Part shown: positions 1 to 6,694 of the stretch, one piece after another
Layout of the letters: each line of letters begins with the position of its first letter
Position numbering within the stretch: position 1 is the stretch's first letter
From: Coriobacteriales bacterium
GTDB lineage: Bacteria > Actinomycetota > Coriobacteriia > Coriobacteriales > UBA8131
Length of the DNA stretch: 10,102 nt
Reading direction: 5' to 3'
Assembly (NCBI GenBank): GCA_031274985.1
Contig: JAISPK010000079.1
Span: 1 to 10,102, forward strand
Notes under the pieces: model-generated
Database searches by the model: none
What the model was told of the DNA's origin: nothing
The model's input: only the letters and a program-made list of their open reading frames with translations
Program-made: the position numbers and the translations under genes

Positions 1-66
1 GGTAGTATATTTACAGAAGGTGGGAAAAATAAGGAAGACGTGATAAAACAAATTAAGGAAGCCAAA

Positions 67-651
67 ATGATGATTAATGGTAGCTTGGTAGTCCTGTTTG
101 TCGTAATTGTTTCTGCGTTTCTCATGTGGCTGGGCTTTACGGAGACCCCTCTCTCTGCTTTTGTCGCGTCAGCGGAACAGATTAATTACGCACCGCTTGC
201 CTTTGGTTCTGTGATAATCGGCTTGTTGCTCTGTCTGATTATAGTAGCGCTGATTCTCTATGCCCAAAATCACTCGAAAAGAAAACTTATAGGTCAGGGT
301 CGTTTTGACCTGGACGTATCAGTATACACGGAGAGAGGTGAAGGAATGTTTGATTACAGCCAGATAGACACCCCTGAAGAGCTTAACGGAACCTATACCG
401 GCCAGAGTGATCTTCTGGTGGAGAAGGTCATCAGGCGTCTTGAGCAGCAAGAAGCAGCCGCCGAACAGGAAAAGCGGGCTGCCTACGTTCCCCGTCACTC
501 CAGAGTGCAGAATGCAGAGCTGCAGCTGACCGCTCCCATTCCCTGTATCAGACTGGTTCACGAGATAAAAGATACGCGCAAGATCAGAGAGATGGCAACC
601 ACGGCTGACGTTCCTGAGGCGTTGAATGAGTTGCTGAGGAAGATCAGTTAG
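67..651 (+). CDS. Uncharacterised two-helix membrane protein with cytoplasmic tail
   Basis: I do not recognise a family. From ATG 67 the protein has 194 residues. Two hydrophobic helices lie at about residues 7-26 and 47-69, joined by a short loop containing ETPLSAFVASAEQ. The second helix is followed by a basic stop-transfer patch (SKRK), so the roughly 120-residue C-terminal part is probably cytoplasmic. That tail holds an acidic stretch and a short Glu/Gln/Ala-rich helix (EQQEAAAEQEKRAA) that could form a coiled coil. I chose ATG 67 because AAGGAA at 55-60 lies a normal distance upstream. A GTG at 40, with AAGGA four bases before it, is an in-frame alternative giving nine more residues. 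The gene converges on gltX across a repeat-rich gap. Its promoter is not evident in the few bases before it, so it may belong to an operon extending left of the window. Confidence 0.7.
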   Translation: MMINGSLVVLFVVIVSAFLMWLGFTETPLSAFVASAEQINYAPLAFGSVIIGLLLCLIIVALILYAQNHSKRKLIGQGRFDLDVSVYTERGEGMFDYSQIDTPEELNGTYTGQSDLLVEKVIRRLEQQEAAAEQEKRAAYVPRHSRVQNAELQLTAPIPCIRLVHEIKDTRKIREMATTADVPEALNELLRKIS

Positions 652-665
652 TTGTAAGCGGGTGG

Positions 666-739
666 ATTCCCGCCTTCGCGGGAATGACAGAAAGATGCGG
701 GAATGACAGGGGTAGCGCCGGAATGACAGGGGTAGCGCG
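666..739. repeat. Palindromic and near-tandem GGAATGACAG repeats
   Basis: Positions 666-685 read ATTCCC, eight bases, GGGAAT; the core stem TTCCCGC/GCGGGAA (667-673 with 678-684) closes a four-base loop. The right arm runs into GGAATGACAG (681-690). That word recurs at 700-709 and 720-729, and the last two copies belong to a 20-bp unit, GGAATGACAGGGGTAGCGCC, present at 700-719 and again with one change at 720-739. The ATTCCC-N8-GGGAAT pattern matches the neisserial dRS3 consensus as I recall it. Similar intergenic palindromes occur in other bacteria, so shared descent is not implied. Confidence 0.75.
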
Positions 740-750
740 GGGCAGTTTAT

Positions 751-837
751 GTCATTCTGAGGGCTTTAGCCCGAAGAATCTTGCCGCGAAGCGGCAGTAA
801 AACCAGATAAGATCCTTCGACTTCGCCTCAGGATGAC
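751..837. repeat. 87-bp imperfect inverted-repeat element (REP/MITE-like)
   Basis: The ends GTCATTCTGAGG (751-762) and CCTCAGGATGAC (826-837) are inverted copies with one mismatch. A second inner pair, CGAAGAATCTT and AAGATCCTTCG, is also inverted with one mismatch. Two small hairpins sit inside: GGGCT-TT-AGCCC (761-772) and TGCCGC-GAA-GCGGCA (782-796). As RNA, either strand would fold into a long branched stem. It lies between two convergent genes and may stop transcription from both sides, although there is no clean T-tract. Elements of this appearance (GTCATTCTGAG...CTCAGGATGAC) recur in intergenic regions of unrelated bacteria. No transposase is encoded here. Confidence 0.75.
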
Positions 838-854
838 AGGAGGGGACAGCAGTC

Positions 855-2324
855 TTACAGCATGGTTTGGGCGTGTTTTATGCGTTGTATGCAGGCGCTG
901 GCTCCGAGGAGTTCCATCGACTCAAAGAGGGGGAGCGAGACCATATTGCCGCAGATGGCAACGCGCACCGCTTGAAATACGATCTTTGGTTTGAGCTCAA
1001 GTTGCTCAGGAATACTGCGTAGGGCAGCTTCGACAGACTCAACGTTCCATTGCAGGTGTGCATTCTCAAGAACAGCCAATGCTGCGCCGAGTACTTCTGC
1101 GCTGCCGGCAGGCTTCAGGCATTTTTCTACCGACTTCTCGTCCAGGGCAACCGTGTTGCCGCTCAAGAGGTAGGCAACCTTTTCGTTTACCTCTGAGAGC
1201 GTGTGGATGCGCTCTACCACCAGCGGATAGACTCCCTCATACCAGGAGGCGTTATCTTTGATGTCCTGAGCTGTAGCAAGACCCTCGGCAACGAGGTACG
1301 GCTCCCAGGCTTTAACAAAGGCCGCCGCTCCCATGTCCTTGAGATAGACCTGATTCATCCAGGCCAGTTTGTCGGGATCAAACACCGCGGGATTCTTAGA
1401 GATACGGTCAAGGGAAAAGTTGGAGGCAATGGTTTCGCGGTTCATGAGCGTTGTTTCGCCGTCCAGCGACCAACCGAGGAGCGCCAGATAGTTAAAGAGG
1501 GCGTCGCTCAGATACCCCTCGTCTTTGTAAGCCTCAACCGAGGTTGCGCCGTGGCGTTTGGAAAGACGCTTGCCGTCCGAGCCAAGAATCATAGAGAGAT
1601 GCGCAAAAACGGGCAGCGGTGCCTCCATTGCCTCGTAAACCATGATTTGCTTGGGGGTATTACTCAAGTGATCGTCGCCGCGAATCACATGGCTGATGCG
1701 CATCTTTGCATCATCCACGCAGACGACAAAATTATAGGTGGGGCTGCCGTCGGTGCGCATGATGATAAAGTCATCCAGCTGCTTCATTGGAATGGAGATA
1801 TGCCCAAACACCAGGTCATCAAACTCCACCGTCTCTCTGTCAAGCGGCAGCTTGATGCGCCAGGTGTGGGGGTGGCCCGCCGCAATGCGTGCTTCGGCCT
1901 GCTCAATGCTCAGGCTCCGGCAGGTGCGGTCGTAGCCGGTATACTCCTTCTTTTCCTGCGCGGCCTCGCGTTTATCGTTGAGCTCTTCAGGGCTGCAAAA
2001 ACAGGGGTAGACGCGCTGTTGAGCCTTAAGCTGCTCTACCACTTCTCTATAGATTGCCGAACGCTCCGACTGCAGATAGGGGCCGCACTCCACACCGGCT
2101 TCGGGGCCCTGATCCCAGTTGAGGCCGAGCCACCTGAGCGAACTGATTATCTGTGCGGTATTCTCAGGCGTCGAACGCTCCAGATCGGTGTCCTCAATGC
2201 GCAGGATAAACGTGCCGCCCTGTTTTTTAGCAAAAGCCCAGTTGTAGAGAGCCGTCCGTGCGCCACCGATGTTAAGTTTACCGGTTGGGGACGGGGCAAA
2301 GCGAACGCGTATTTCTTGATTCAT
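855..2324 (-). CDS. gltX: Glutamyl-tRNA synthetase
   Basis: This cytoplasmic class I synthetase charges tRNA-Glu with glutamate using ATP. At 489 residues it has the usual full bacterial length. The N-terminal catalytic domain opens with RVRFAPSPTGKL and then N-I-G-G at residues 18-21, where the HIGH-type motif usually reads HIGG or HVGG. The second signature, KRLSKR (252-257), is intact. A zinc-knuckle-like group is visible: Cys108 and Cys110, then Tyr131-x3-Cys135. The C-terminal part is the helical anticodon-binding region. ATG 2324 is supported by AAGGA four bases upstream, in the 10-base gap after the preceding stop. The gene is therefore probably translated from the same transcript as the two ligase genes before it. 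The His-to-Asn change in the first motif is the only oddity; the product is otherwise unambiguous. From one window I cannot tell whether it charges tRNA-Gln as well. Confidence 0.97.
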   Translation of the reverse strand: MNQEIRVRFAPSPTGKLNIGGARTALYNWAFAKKQGGTFILRIEDTDLERSTPENTAQIISSLRWLGLNWDQGPEAGVECGPYLQSERSAIYREVVEQLKAQQRVYPCFCSPEELNDKREAAQEKKEYTGYDRTCRSLSIEQAEARIAAGHPHTWRIKLPLDRETVEFDDLVFGHISIPMKQLDDFIIMRTDGSPTYNFVVCVDDAKMRISHVIRGDDHLSNTPKQIMVYEAMEAPLPVFAHLSMILGSDGKRLSKRHGATSVEAYKDEGYLSDALFNYLALLGWSLDGETTLMNRETIASNFSLDRISKNPAVFDPDKLAWMNQVYLKDMGAAAFVKAWEPYLVAEGLATAQDIKDNASWYEGVYPLVVERIHTLSEVNEKVAYLLSGNTVALDEKSVEKCLKPAGSAEVLGAALAVLENAHLQWNVESVEAALRSIPEQLELKPKIVFQAVRVAICGNMVSLPLFESMELLGASACIQRIKHAQTML

Positions 2325-2334
2325 AGAGTCCTTG

Positions 2335-3831
2335 TCAGTTGAGTAATGCTCGTGGGCGTATGCGGGCGCCCGTTGATGCTTGATAGTCTACCAGAAGCGA
2401 CCCCAGGGTCACGCCACCCCTAAAGCCAACAATCAGGGCATCCTGGCCTGCCCTCACGTAAACACCGCCGAGTTTTGCCCCATAGCAGTACAGCCCGGTG
2501 AGAATGTTAAAGGGCGCAAGTGCGGTGTTCTCAAGAGGCAGGGGAAGGGTATTGAGCGTTTGGAACTGTGCGCAGTATTGCTGAATAACGTAGTCCTCGG
2601 CGAGCTTTTCGTCTATCAGGGCACTCCACGTGGCGTTGTCAAAGCTCTTTCCGGCGTGGACCCCCACCGTTCCGTATCCGTCAACGGGTTTGATGATCCA
2701 ATCCTCAGGGCTGTTCTTGACTGCCTCGATGTCGATGGCGTCTTCTTTGAGCCAGGTGGTAAACGGCACGTGTTGTTTGATAAAACATTGCTCCTCGCAG
2801 GTGAGCAAGGTTTGCGTGTTTTGGTGATGGAGCAGGCAAAAGATTGCCTTGGAATGGGCCACCTGCGTGGCAAAGCTGCCGATGAGGCAGACCTTTTGCT
2901 CGGCAACGGCAGCTATGAGGGCCAGGGCTCCGTGCAGAGGCTTGCTCCCGGCCTGTTTGGTGGCAAGGATCCGGTGAGCCTCCTCAGGGGAGTTCTGGAG
3001 CTCCTGGATAAGCTCAAAGGTAACCGCTCTACGATAGAGCGCATCGAGGCGCCTTGGCGCATGGTGCGCTGCGTGGTCTTTGGTAACATCCTTGCCATAG
3101 AGGACCCCGTCTTTGTATTCAAGCGAAGCAATGTCGCACACCAGGCAGGGGGTTCCTGCGCGCTCAAAGCGATTGCGAAACTCAAGCTGCTCGTTAATCA
3201 CCGCACTTTGCAGGTAGTCAACAATACCCACGACCGGTTGGCTCACTGCCTGAGCACTGCTCTGGTAAATCTGCAAAAAGCATTCGATCCAGGGGTCGAA
3301 GAGCTCCTGAGCAACCAACTCATGAGAGCGCGAGAAGGTCTGGAGCAGCGGTGTTTTGGTGAGAGCGTCAACTACCTCACGGTCTTCGTTCATGGCGCCG
3401 GATCCATCGGTGTTGAATTCACAGAACTTAAAGCTGCCGGTTTGCTCGTCTAAGAAGATATCGATTCTGCTGATGGGAATCGTGCAGTCATAGCCGCTCT
3501 CGAGCAGGGTGAGCTCTTCGAGCAGGGGAGAGAACCTGAAGAGTGAGCGGTAGGCGGGATCCTTAAGATAGTGGCGGGTTATCTTGTCGAGGATCGTGTA
3601 GGTTTGCGCAACGATGGCCTCAAAGGCGCTGAGAGCTGCGTGGTCGTAGATCTTTGGCAAATAGCCCATGCCGATGACCTCATCGTGATAGGTTGCCGTG
3701 GAGACGTTAAGTGTTGCTTGGGCGCCCTGACGGCCCTCAGGGTCGCTTTGAAGCGCCTCAAACTCTTTGCGATACGCCTCCTGCAGCCTGAGCATATGCG
3801 AATTCCAGGGATTTTGGGCAGTTTGTTTCAT
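2335..3831 (-). CDS. Glutathionylspermidine-synthase-like ATP-grasp ligase
   Basis: This 498-residue protein resembles the circularly permuted ATP-grasp enzymes of the glutathionylspermidine/trypanothione synthetase type, which join a carboxylate to an amine through an acyl-phosphate. Visible landmarks are SRIDIFLD (121-128), CEFNTDGSGAMNEDRE (137-152, likely acidic metal and substrate contacts), VGIVDYLQ (201-208), the glycine-rich WIIKPVDGYGTVGVHAG (378-394, the likely nucleotide-binding loop), YVIQQYC (414-420) and a terminal GVYVRAG (456-462). No amidase domain or signal peptide is present. It starts nine bases after the glutamate-cysteine ligase stop, with GAGG upstream of ATG 3831, so the two are probably co-transcribed. 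Family knowledge gives ATP-dependent amide bond formation; the context suggests gamma-glutamylcysteine as one substrate. Whether it acts as a glutathione synthetase, conjugates a polyamine, or does something else cannot be told from sequence. Confidence 0.82.
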   Translation of the reverse strand: MKQTAQNPWNSHMLRLQEAYRKEFEALQSDPEGRQGAQATLNVSTATYHDEVIGMGYLPKIYDHAALSAFEAIVAQTYTILDKITRHYLKDPAYRSLFRFSPLLEELTLLESGYDCTIPISRIDIFLDEQTGSFKFCEFNTDGSGAMNEDREVVDALTKTPLLQTFSRSHELVAQELFDPWIECFLQIYQSSAQAVSQPVVGIVDYLQSAVINEQLEFRNRFERAGTPCLVCDIASLEYKDGVLYGKDVTKDHAAHHAPRRLDALYRRAVTFELIQELQNSPEEAHRILATKQAGSKPLHGALALIAAVAEQKVCLIGSFATQVAHSKAIFCLLHHQNTQTLLTCEEQCFIKQHVPFTTWLKEDAIDIEAVKNSPEDWIIKPVDGYGTVGVHAGKSFDNATWSALIDEKLAEDYVIQQYCAQFQTLNTLPLPLENTALAPFNILTGLYCYGAKLGGVYVRAGQDALIVGFRGGVTLGSLLVDYQASTGARIRPRALLN

Positions 3832-3840
3832 TCGGACGCC

Positions 3841-5172
3841 TCAGAGCGAAAGATCGAGAAGGGTCTTGCGCTGTTCGATGAGGCGAGCAAGTGGAGCAAG
3901 ATAAGGGGCATCTGTGCTTGATAAGCCGTCAAGTGCCAGTGCTATCATCTCGTCGAGCCACTCGGTTGCAGGTCTGCCGTAGACCTCTGCCTCATAACCC
4001 TCTTTGCGCAGCGCTGATTTAGCGAAGGCAACCGACATGGAATCGGTATAGGTAAAGCAGTCGGCGTAATACTTGATGGCCTCGGGGTTATAAAAGACAC
4101 CGCTGATCAAAGCCGCAAAGGCCAGCGCGTACTCAAGGGGCATCGAGTCGGCCTGACGCAGCTCCAGATAGGTCTTAAAACGGGCATCAAAAAAGAAGAG
4201 CCCAAGGATGTGCAGCACCATCTCTTCGCTGATGAATTGATTGGGTAGGGCGCGGGCGAAGGAGGTAAAGCCCAGGTACTCCGGAGCGTCATCAGTATTT
4301 TGCGGAGGGAGAAAGACTCCGGGCGCCTCCATGAGGTTTTCGGCATAGCGGAGAAAACTGAAATCCTCGCTATACCCGTCCCGGGCCACCTGGCTGCGCC
4401 AGGGGTCGGTGTCGTCCCAGCAAGCCATACGCGCCATGCGATGCGGCACCGCCAGGCCACTGGAGGCGTGCTGGTTATTGCCACCACAAGTGCCGACCTT
4501 CTCGGCCTCAAAGAAAGGGGAGTTGTCGGTGATAAAGGCAAAAAACGGGCCGAGCGCGTTGGCCACGCGAAACTTTGCGAGCGCATCCTCTTCACTGGTG
4601 TAGTCTACGGATACCTGGGTGGAGGCAGTTGCCCTCATCATGCAGATGCCGTGCTTGCCGGTTCCAGAGAAATATTCGTCCATGAACTCATAGCGCTGTT
4701 TGCCGATGAGCGGAATGTTGCGTGCCTGCCGGGTAGGATGATAGCCGAGCTCCAGAAGCTGGAGGTTCATGGTGGCGAGGATCGGGTCGATCTCGCTCCT
4801 GAATTTTTGGTAGACCTTCTCTATCTGTGCAATGGAGGTGGTAGGACCTATGCTTACCTCGAGCTGGGCCCCCGGCTCCAACGTGATGGCTATACACTGC
4901 CTGCTGAGGCCAAAGAGAGAGGTGTTGCCCTGTGTGTCGCTCTCGTAACTCAACTCCGTGTATTTGCCCTGGAGCTGCTCGAGGACTTTTTGCACCGAGG
5001 GCGCGGAGGGATCCTCCTCATTGCGATACGGCACCAGCGCAAGCGTGTTTTTTTCTACAACAAAATGCTCCAGCTCAAAGCCAAGTGTTTGCACGTCATG
5101 GGCCTTGCTGCCGACGCTCAGATAGTTAGCTACGCTCGATGTGGGTTTGAATTGATCAAAGTATACGTCCAT
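3841..5172 (-). CDS. Glutamate-cysteine ligase, GCS2 family
   Basis: The 443-residue protein fits the plant/actinobacterial GCS2 (GshA/EgtA-like) family, which makes gamma-glutamylcysteine from glutamate, cysteine and ATP in the cytoplasm. Supporting motifs are GFELEHFVV (31-39, with the paired acidic residues that bind metal-ATP), LEPGAQLEVSIGP (98-110), MMRATASTQVSVD (178-190, the typical Thr-Ala-Ser-x-Gln block) and the histidine/arginine-rich region around 244-262. ATG 5172 is the only good start and begins just before the conserved N-terminal region. It has no Shine-Dalgarno sequence: a TATAAT box lies six bases upstream, which points to leaderless translation. It is the first gene of a three-gene operon with the ATP-grasp ligase and gltX. 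The neighbouring ligase suggests a dipeptide-derived thiol pathway rather than ergothioneine, as no other ergothioneine gene is seen here. Confidence 0.9.
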   Translation of the reverse strand: MDVYFDQFKPTSSVANYLSVGSKAHDVQTLGFELEHFVVEKNTLALVPYRNEEDPSAPSVQKVLEQLQGKYTELSYESDTQGNTSLFGLSRQCIAITLEPGAQLEVSIGPTTSIAQIEKVYQKFRSEIDPILATMNLQLLELGYHPTRQARNIPLIGKQRYEFMDEYFSGTGKHGICMMRATASTQVSVDYTSEEDALAKFRVANALGPFFAFITDNSPFFEAEKVGTCGGNNQHASSGLAVPHRMARMACWDDTDPWRSQVARDGYSEDFSFLRYAENLMEAPGVFLPPQNTDDAPEYLGFTSFARALPNQFISEEMVLHILGLFFFDARFKTYLELRQADSMPLEYALAFAALISGVFYNPEAIKYYADCFTYTDSMSVAFAKSALRKEGYEAEVYGRPATEWLDEMIALALDGLSSTDAPYLAPLARLIEQRKTLLDLSL

Positions 5173-5178
5173 AAAGGG

Positions 5179-5184
5179 ATTATA
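5179..5184 (-). promoter_or_regulatory. -10 box of the ligase-gltX operon (leaderless start)
   Basis: On the minus strand the sequence reads TATAAT, then CCCTTT, then the ATG of the glutamate-cysteine ligase. Six bases between the -10 box and ATG places the expected transcription start on the A of the start codon. The -35 region is weak (TTATTA at a 17-base spacing). Confidence 0.6.
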
Positions 5185-5186
5185 AT
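5181..5186 (+). promoter_or_regulatory. -10 box of metK
   Basis: A consensus TATAAT lies 33 bases before the metK ATG and predicts a leader of roughly 27 bases carrying the Shine-Dalgarno sequence. No good -35 hexamer is found at 16-18 bases, so an activator or a weak promoter is possible. The box overlaps the opposing -10 box by four bases, in the palindrome ATTATAAT (5179-5186). Confidence 0.55.
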
Positions 5187-5219
5187 CGCTTTAGTAGCAA
5201 TTAATAAGAAAGGTTGCGC

Positions 5220-6452
5220 ATGAATCTTGAGAACGATGGCATTTTTACCTCTGAGAGTGTCACTGAGGGTCATCCCGATAAGGTCTGCGATCAGATCTCT
5301 GATGCGGTGCTTGATACCATTCTCCTGCAAGAGAGGGAGTTGGAGGCCTCTGGCGTAGGCAACGTTGCGCAGGCCCGCGTGGCATGTGAGACCATGGCCA
5401 CCGAAGGCCAGGTTTTTTTGGCCGGCGAGCTGCGCACTTCGGTGTATGCCGACATTGACAGCATTGTCAGGGACGTGGTGCGCGACATAGGCTACGACGA
5501 TGTTGAGAGCGGGTTTCATTATCGCTCAATTGGCATCTCCAACTCTATTCATGCGCAAAGCGCCGATATAGCGCGCGGCGTTGATGAGTCCTATGAGGTG
5601 CAGCGTCACCTCGGTGGCGATGATCCGCTGCTCACGTTGGGGGCAGGGGACCAGGGCATGATGTTTGGCTTTGCCAGCAATCAAACGAGCACACTCATGC
5701 CTATGCCTATCTATCTGGCTCACCGCCTCTCCGAGCGCCTGACCCTTGCGCGCAAAGAGGGGGGGTTGGAGTACCTCAGGCCTGACGGCAAAACGCAGGT
5801 AAGTGTGCGCTATCACGCAGGCAAGCCGGTGGGTATCAGCACGATTCTCATCTCTACGCAGCATGCTGATGTGCCGGGCGTGGAGTCCGGGCTGTTAGAT
5901 GACCTGGTGAGAGAGGTCATCACACCGGTTATGGAGCTCAATGAGCTGCCCTGGAAGGATGCGACCCTCTATGTTAATCCTACCGGGAGGTTTGTGGCAG
6001 GAGGGCCTGCTGCCGACACCGGTCTTACCGGACGCAAGATCATCGTTGACACCTACGGTGGTTATGCGCGGCATGGCGGGGGAGCCTTCTCGGGCAAGGA
6101 CTGCACAAAGGTGGACCGAAGCGCTGCTTACGCCGCCCGATGGGTTGCCAAGAACATTGTGGCCGCGGGGCTTGCCGAGCAGGTTGAGATACAACTGGCT
6201 TACGGCATTGGCATAGCGCATCCGCTCTCGATTCTGGTAGATTGCTTCAATACCAACTCGGTTCCGGAAGATCACATTGTGGATGCTGTTCAGGAGGTTT
6301 TCGATCTGCGACCGGGGGCAATAATCCGCGACCTGGATCTTTTGCGTCCGATCTTCAGGCTAACCAGCAACTACGGTCACTTTGGAAGAGAGCTTCCCGA
6401 GTTTTCCTGGGAGCAAACAAATCGCGTAAAAGAATTACAGGCATGCTTCTAG
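5220..6452 (+). CDS. metK: S-adenosylmethionine synthetase
   Basis: This enzyme makes S-adenosylmethionine from methionine and ATP in the cytoplasm. The first domain contains FTSESVTEGHPDKVCDQISD (9-28), with the catalytic histidine in GHPDK. Signature one, GAGDQGMMFGFA (141-152), and signature two, GGGAFSGKDCTKVDRSAAY (286-304), are both present; the second has Cys where Pro is usual. The protein has 410 residues, slightly longer than the roughly 385-400 typical. The extra length seems to lie in the loop around residues 110-136 (HAQSADIARGVDESYEVQRH). I placed the start at ATG 5220 because GAAAGG (5208-5213) lies six bases upstream. A TTG two codons earlier (5214) is possible but overlaps poorly with that site. 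The gene diverges from the glutamate-cysteine ligase operon and is followed closely by a tRNA gene with its own promoter. Confidence 0.97.
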   Translation: MNLENDGIFTSESVTEGHPDKVCDQISDAVLDTILLQERELEASGVGNVAQARVACETMATEGQVFLAGELRTSVYADIDSIVRDVVRDIGYDDVESGFHYRSIGISNSIHAQSADIARGVDESYEVQRHLGGDDPLLTLGAGDQGMMFGFASNQTSTLMPMPIYLAHRLSERLTLARKEGGLEYLRPDGKTQVSVRYHAGKPVGISTILISTQHADVPGVESGLLDDLVREVITPVMELNELPWKDATLYVNPTGRFVAGGPAADTGLTGRKIIVDTYGGYARHGGGAFSGKDCTKVDRSAAYAARWVAKNIVAAGLAEQVEIQLAYGIGIAHPLSILVDCFNTNSVPEDHIVDAVQEVFDLRPGAIIRDLDLLRPIFRLTSNYGHFGRELPEFSWEQTNRVKELQACF

Positions 6453-6464
6453 TAGTGAGAGTCA

Positions 6465-6473
6465 TGCTATAAT
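6465..6473 (+). promoter_or_regulatory. Extended -10 promoter of the tRNA-Thr gene
   Basis: TGCTATAAT is a perfect extended -10 element (TGn plus TATAAT) located just after the metK stop codon and about 20 bases before the mature tRNA 5' end. The -35 region inside the metK end is weak, which is normal for extended -10 promoters. Confidence 0.65.
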
Positions 6474-6492
6474 CTGTTCTCGCGTGTCACAA

Positions 6493-6568
6493 GCCAACGT
6501 AGCTCAGCTGGTAGAGCAGCTGATTCGTAATCAGCAGGCCAGGGGTTCGAATCCCCTCGTTGGCTCCA
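6493..6568 (+). tRNA. tRNA-Thr, anticodon CGU
   Basis: A complete 76-base cloverleaf is present. The acceptor stem GCCAACG (6493-6499) pairs with CGTTGGC (6558-6564). The D arm is GCTC...GAGC, and the anticodon stem GCTGA/TCAGC encloses the loop TTCGTAA with anticodon CGT (reads ACG, threonine). The T arm AGGGG-TTCGAAT-CCCCT carries the standard TTCGA. The discriminator base is T and CCA is encoded at 6566-6568. It sits in a short gap after metK and may mark the edge of an accessory insertion to its right. Confidence 0.97.
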
Positions 6569-6600
6569 TTAAATCCCTTGTAGATTAAACTGCAAACATG

Positions 6601-6685
6601 GTACACTTTGTACACAAAAGAGACCGTACTCGAACTGTCACCGGATGGTGCGCGTGCTTACATACGTAAGCTAGGGTACGGTCTC
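6601..6685 (-). other. Structured spacer, likely terminator of the DUF3800 gene
   Basis: A 12-bp outer stem (6620-6631 with 6674-6685, one wobble pair, core GAGACCGTAC/GTACGGTCTC) encloses two further hairpins: CACC-GGAT-GGTG (6639-6650) and GCTTAC-ATAC-GTAAGC (6656-6671). Together they would form a three-way junction. A separate short palindrome, GTACA-CTT-TGTAC, lies at 6601-6613. Reading on the minus strand, the outer stem follows the DUF3800 stop codon by nine bases and is followed by TTTTGTG, so rho-independent termination is the simplest role. The internal branching is more elaborate than a terminator needs. A small RNA or a recombination-site structure is the alternative. Confidence 0.55.
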
Positions 6686-6694
6686 GACTGTTTT

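Noticed and set aside
681..739. CRISPR-like array
   Set aside because: The units are only about 20 bp, adjoin each other without unique spacers, and no cas gene is near.
1203..2342. Long plus-strand open frame opposite gltX
   Set aside because: It mirrors the well-supported gltX on the other strand, its translation shows no family features, and it lacks a convincing ribosome-binding site.
2380..3453. Long plus-strand open frame opposite the ATP-grasp ligase gene
   Set aside because: The minus-strand protein carries clear ATP-grasp motifs; the plus-strand frame is a by-product of its codon bias.
5173..5219. SAM riboswitch upstream of metK
   Set aside because: The gap is only 47 bases and the predicted leader about 27 bases, too short for any known SAM-sensing fold.
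4300..5223. Plus-strand open frame opposite the glutamate-cysteine ligase, running up to metK
   Set aside because: It overlaps a gene with strong GCS2 motifs and the whole divergent promoter region; no domain is recognisable.
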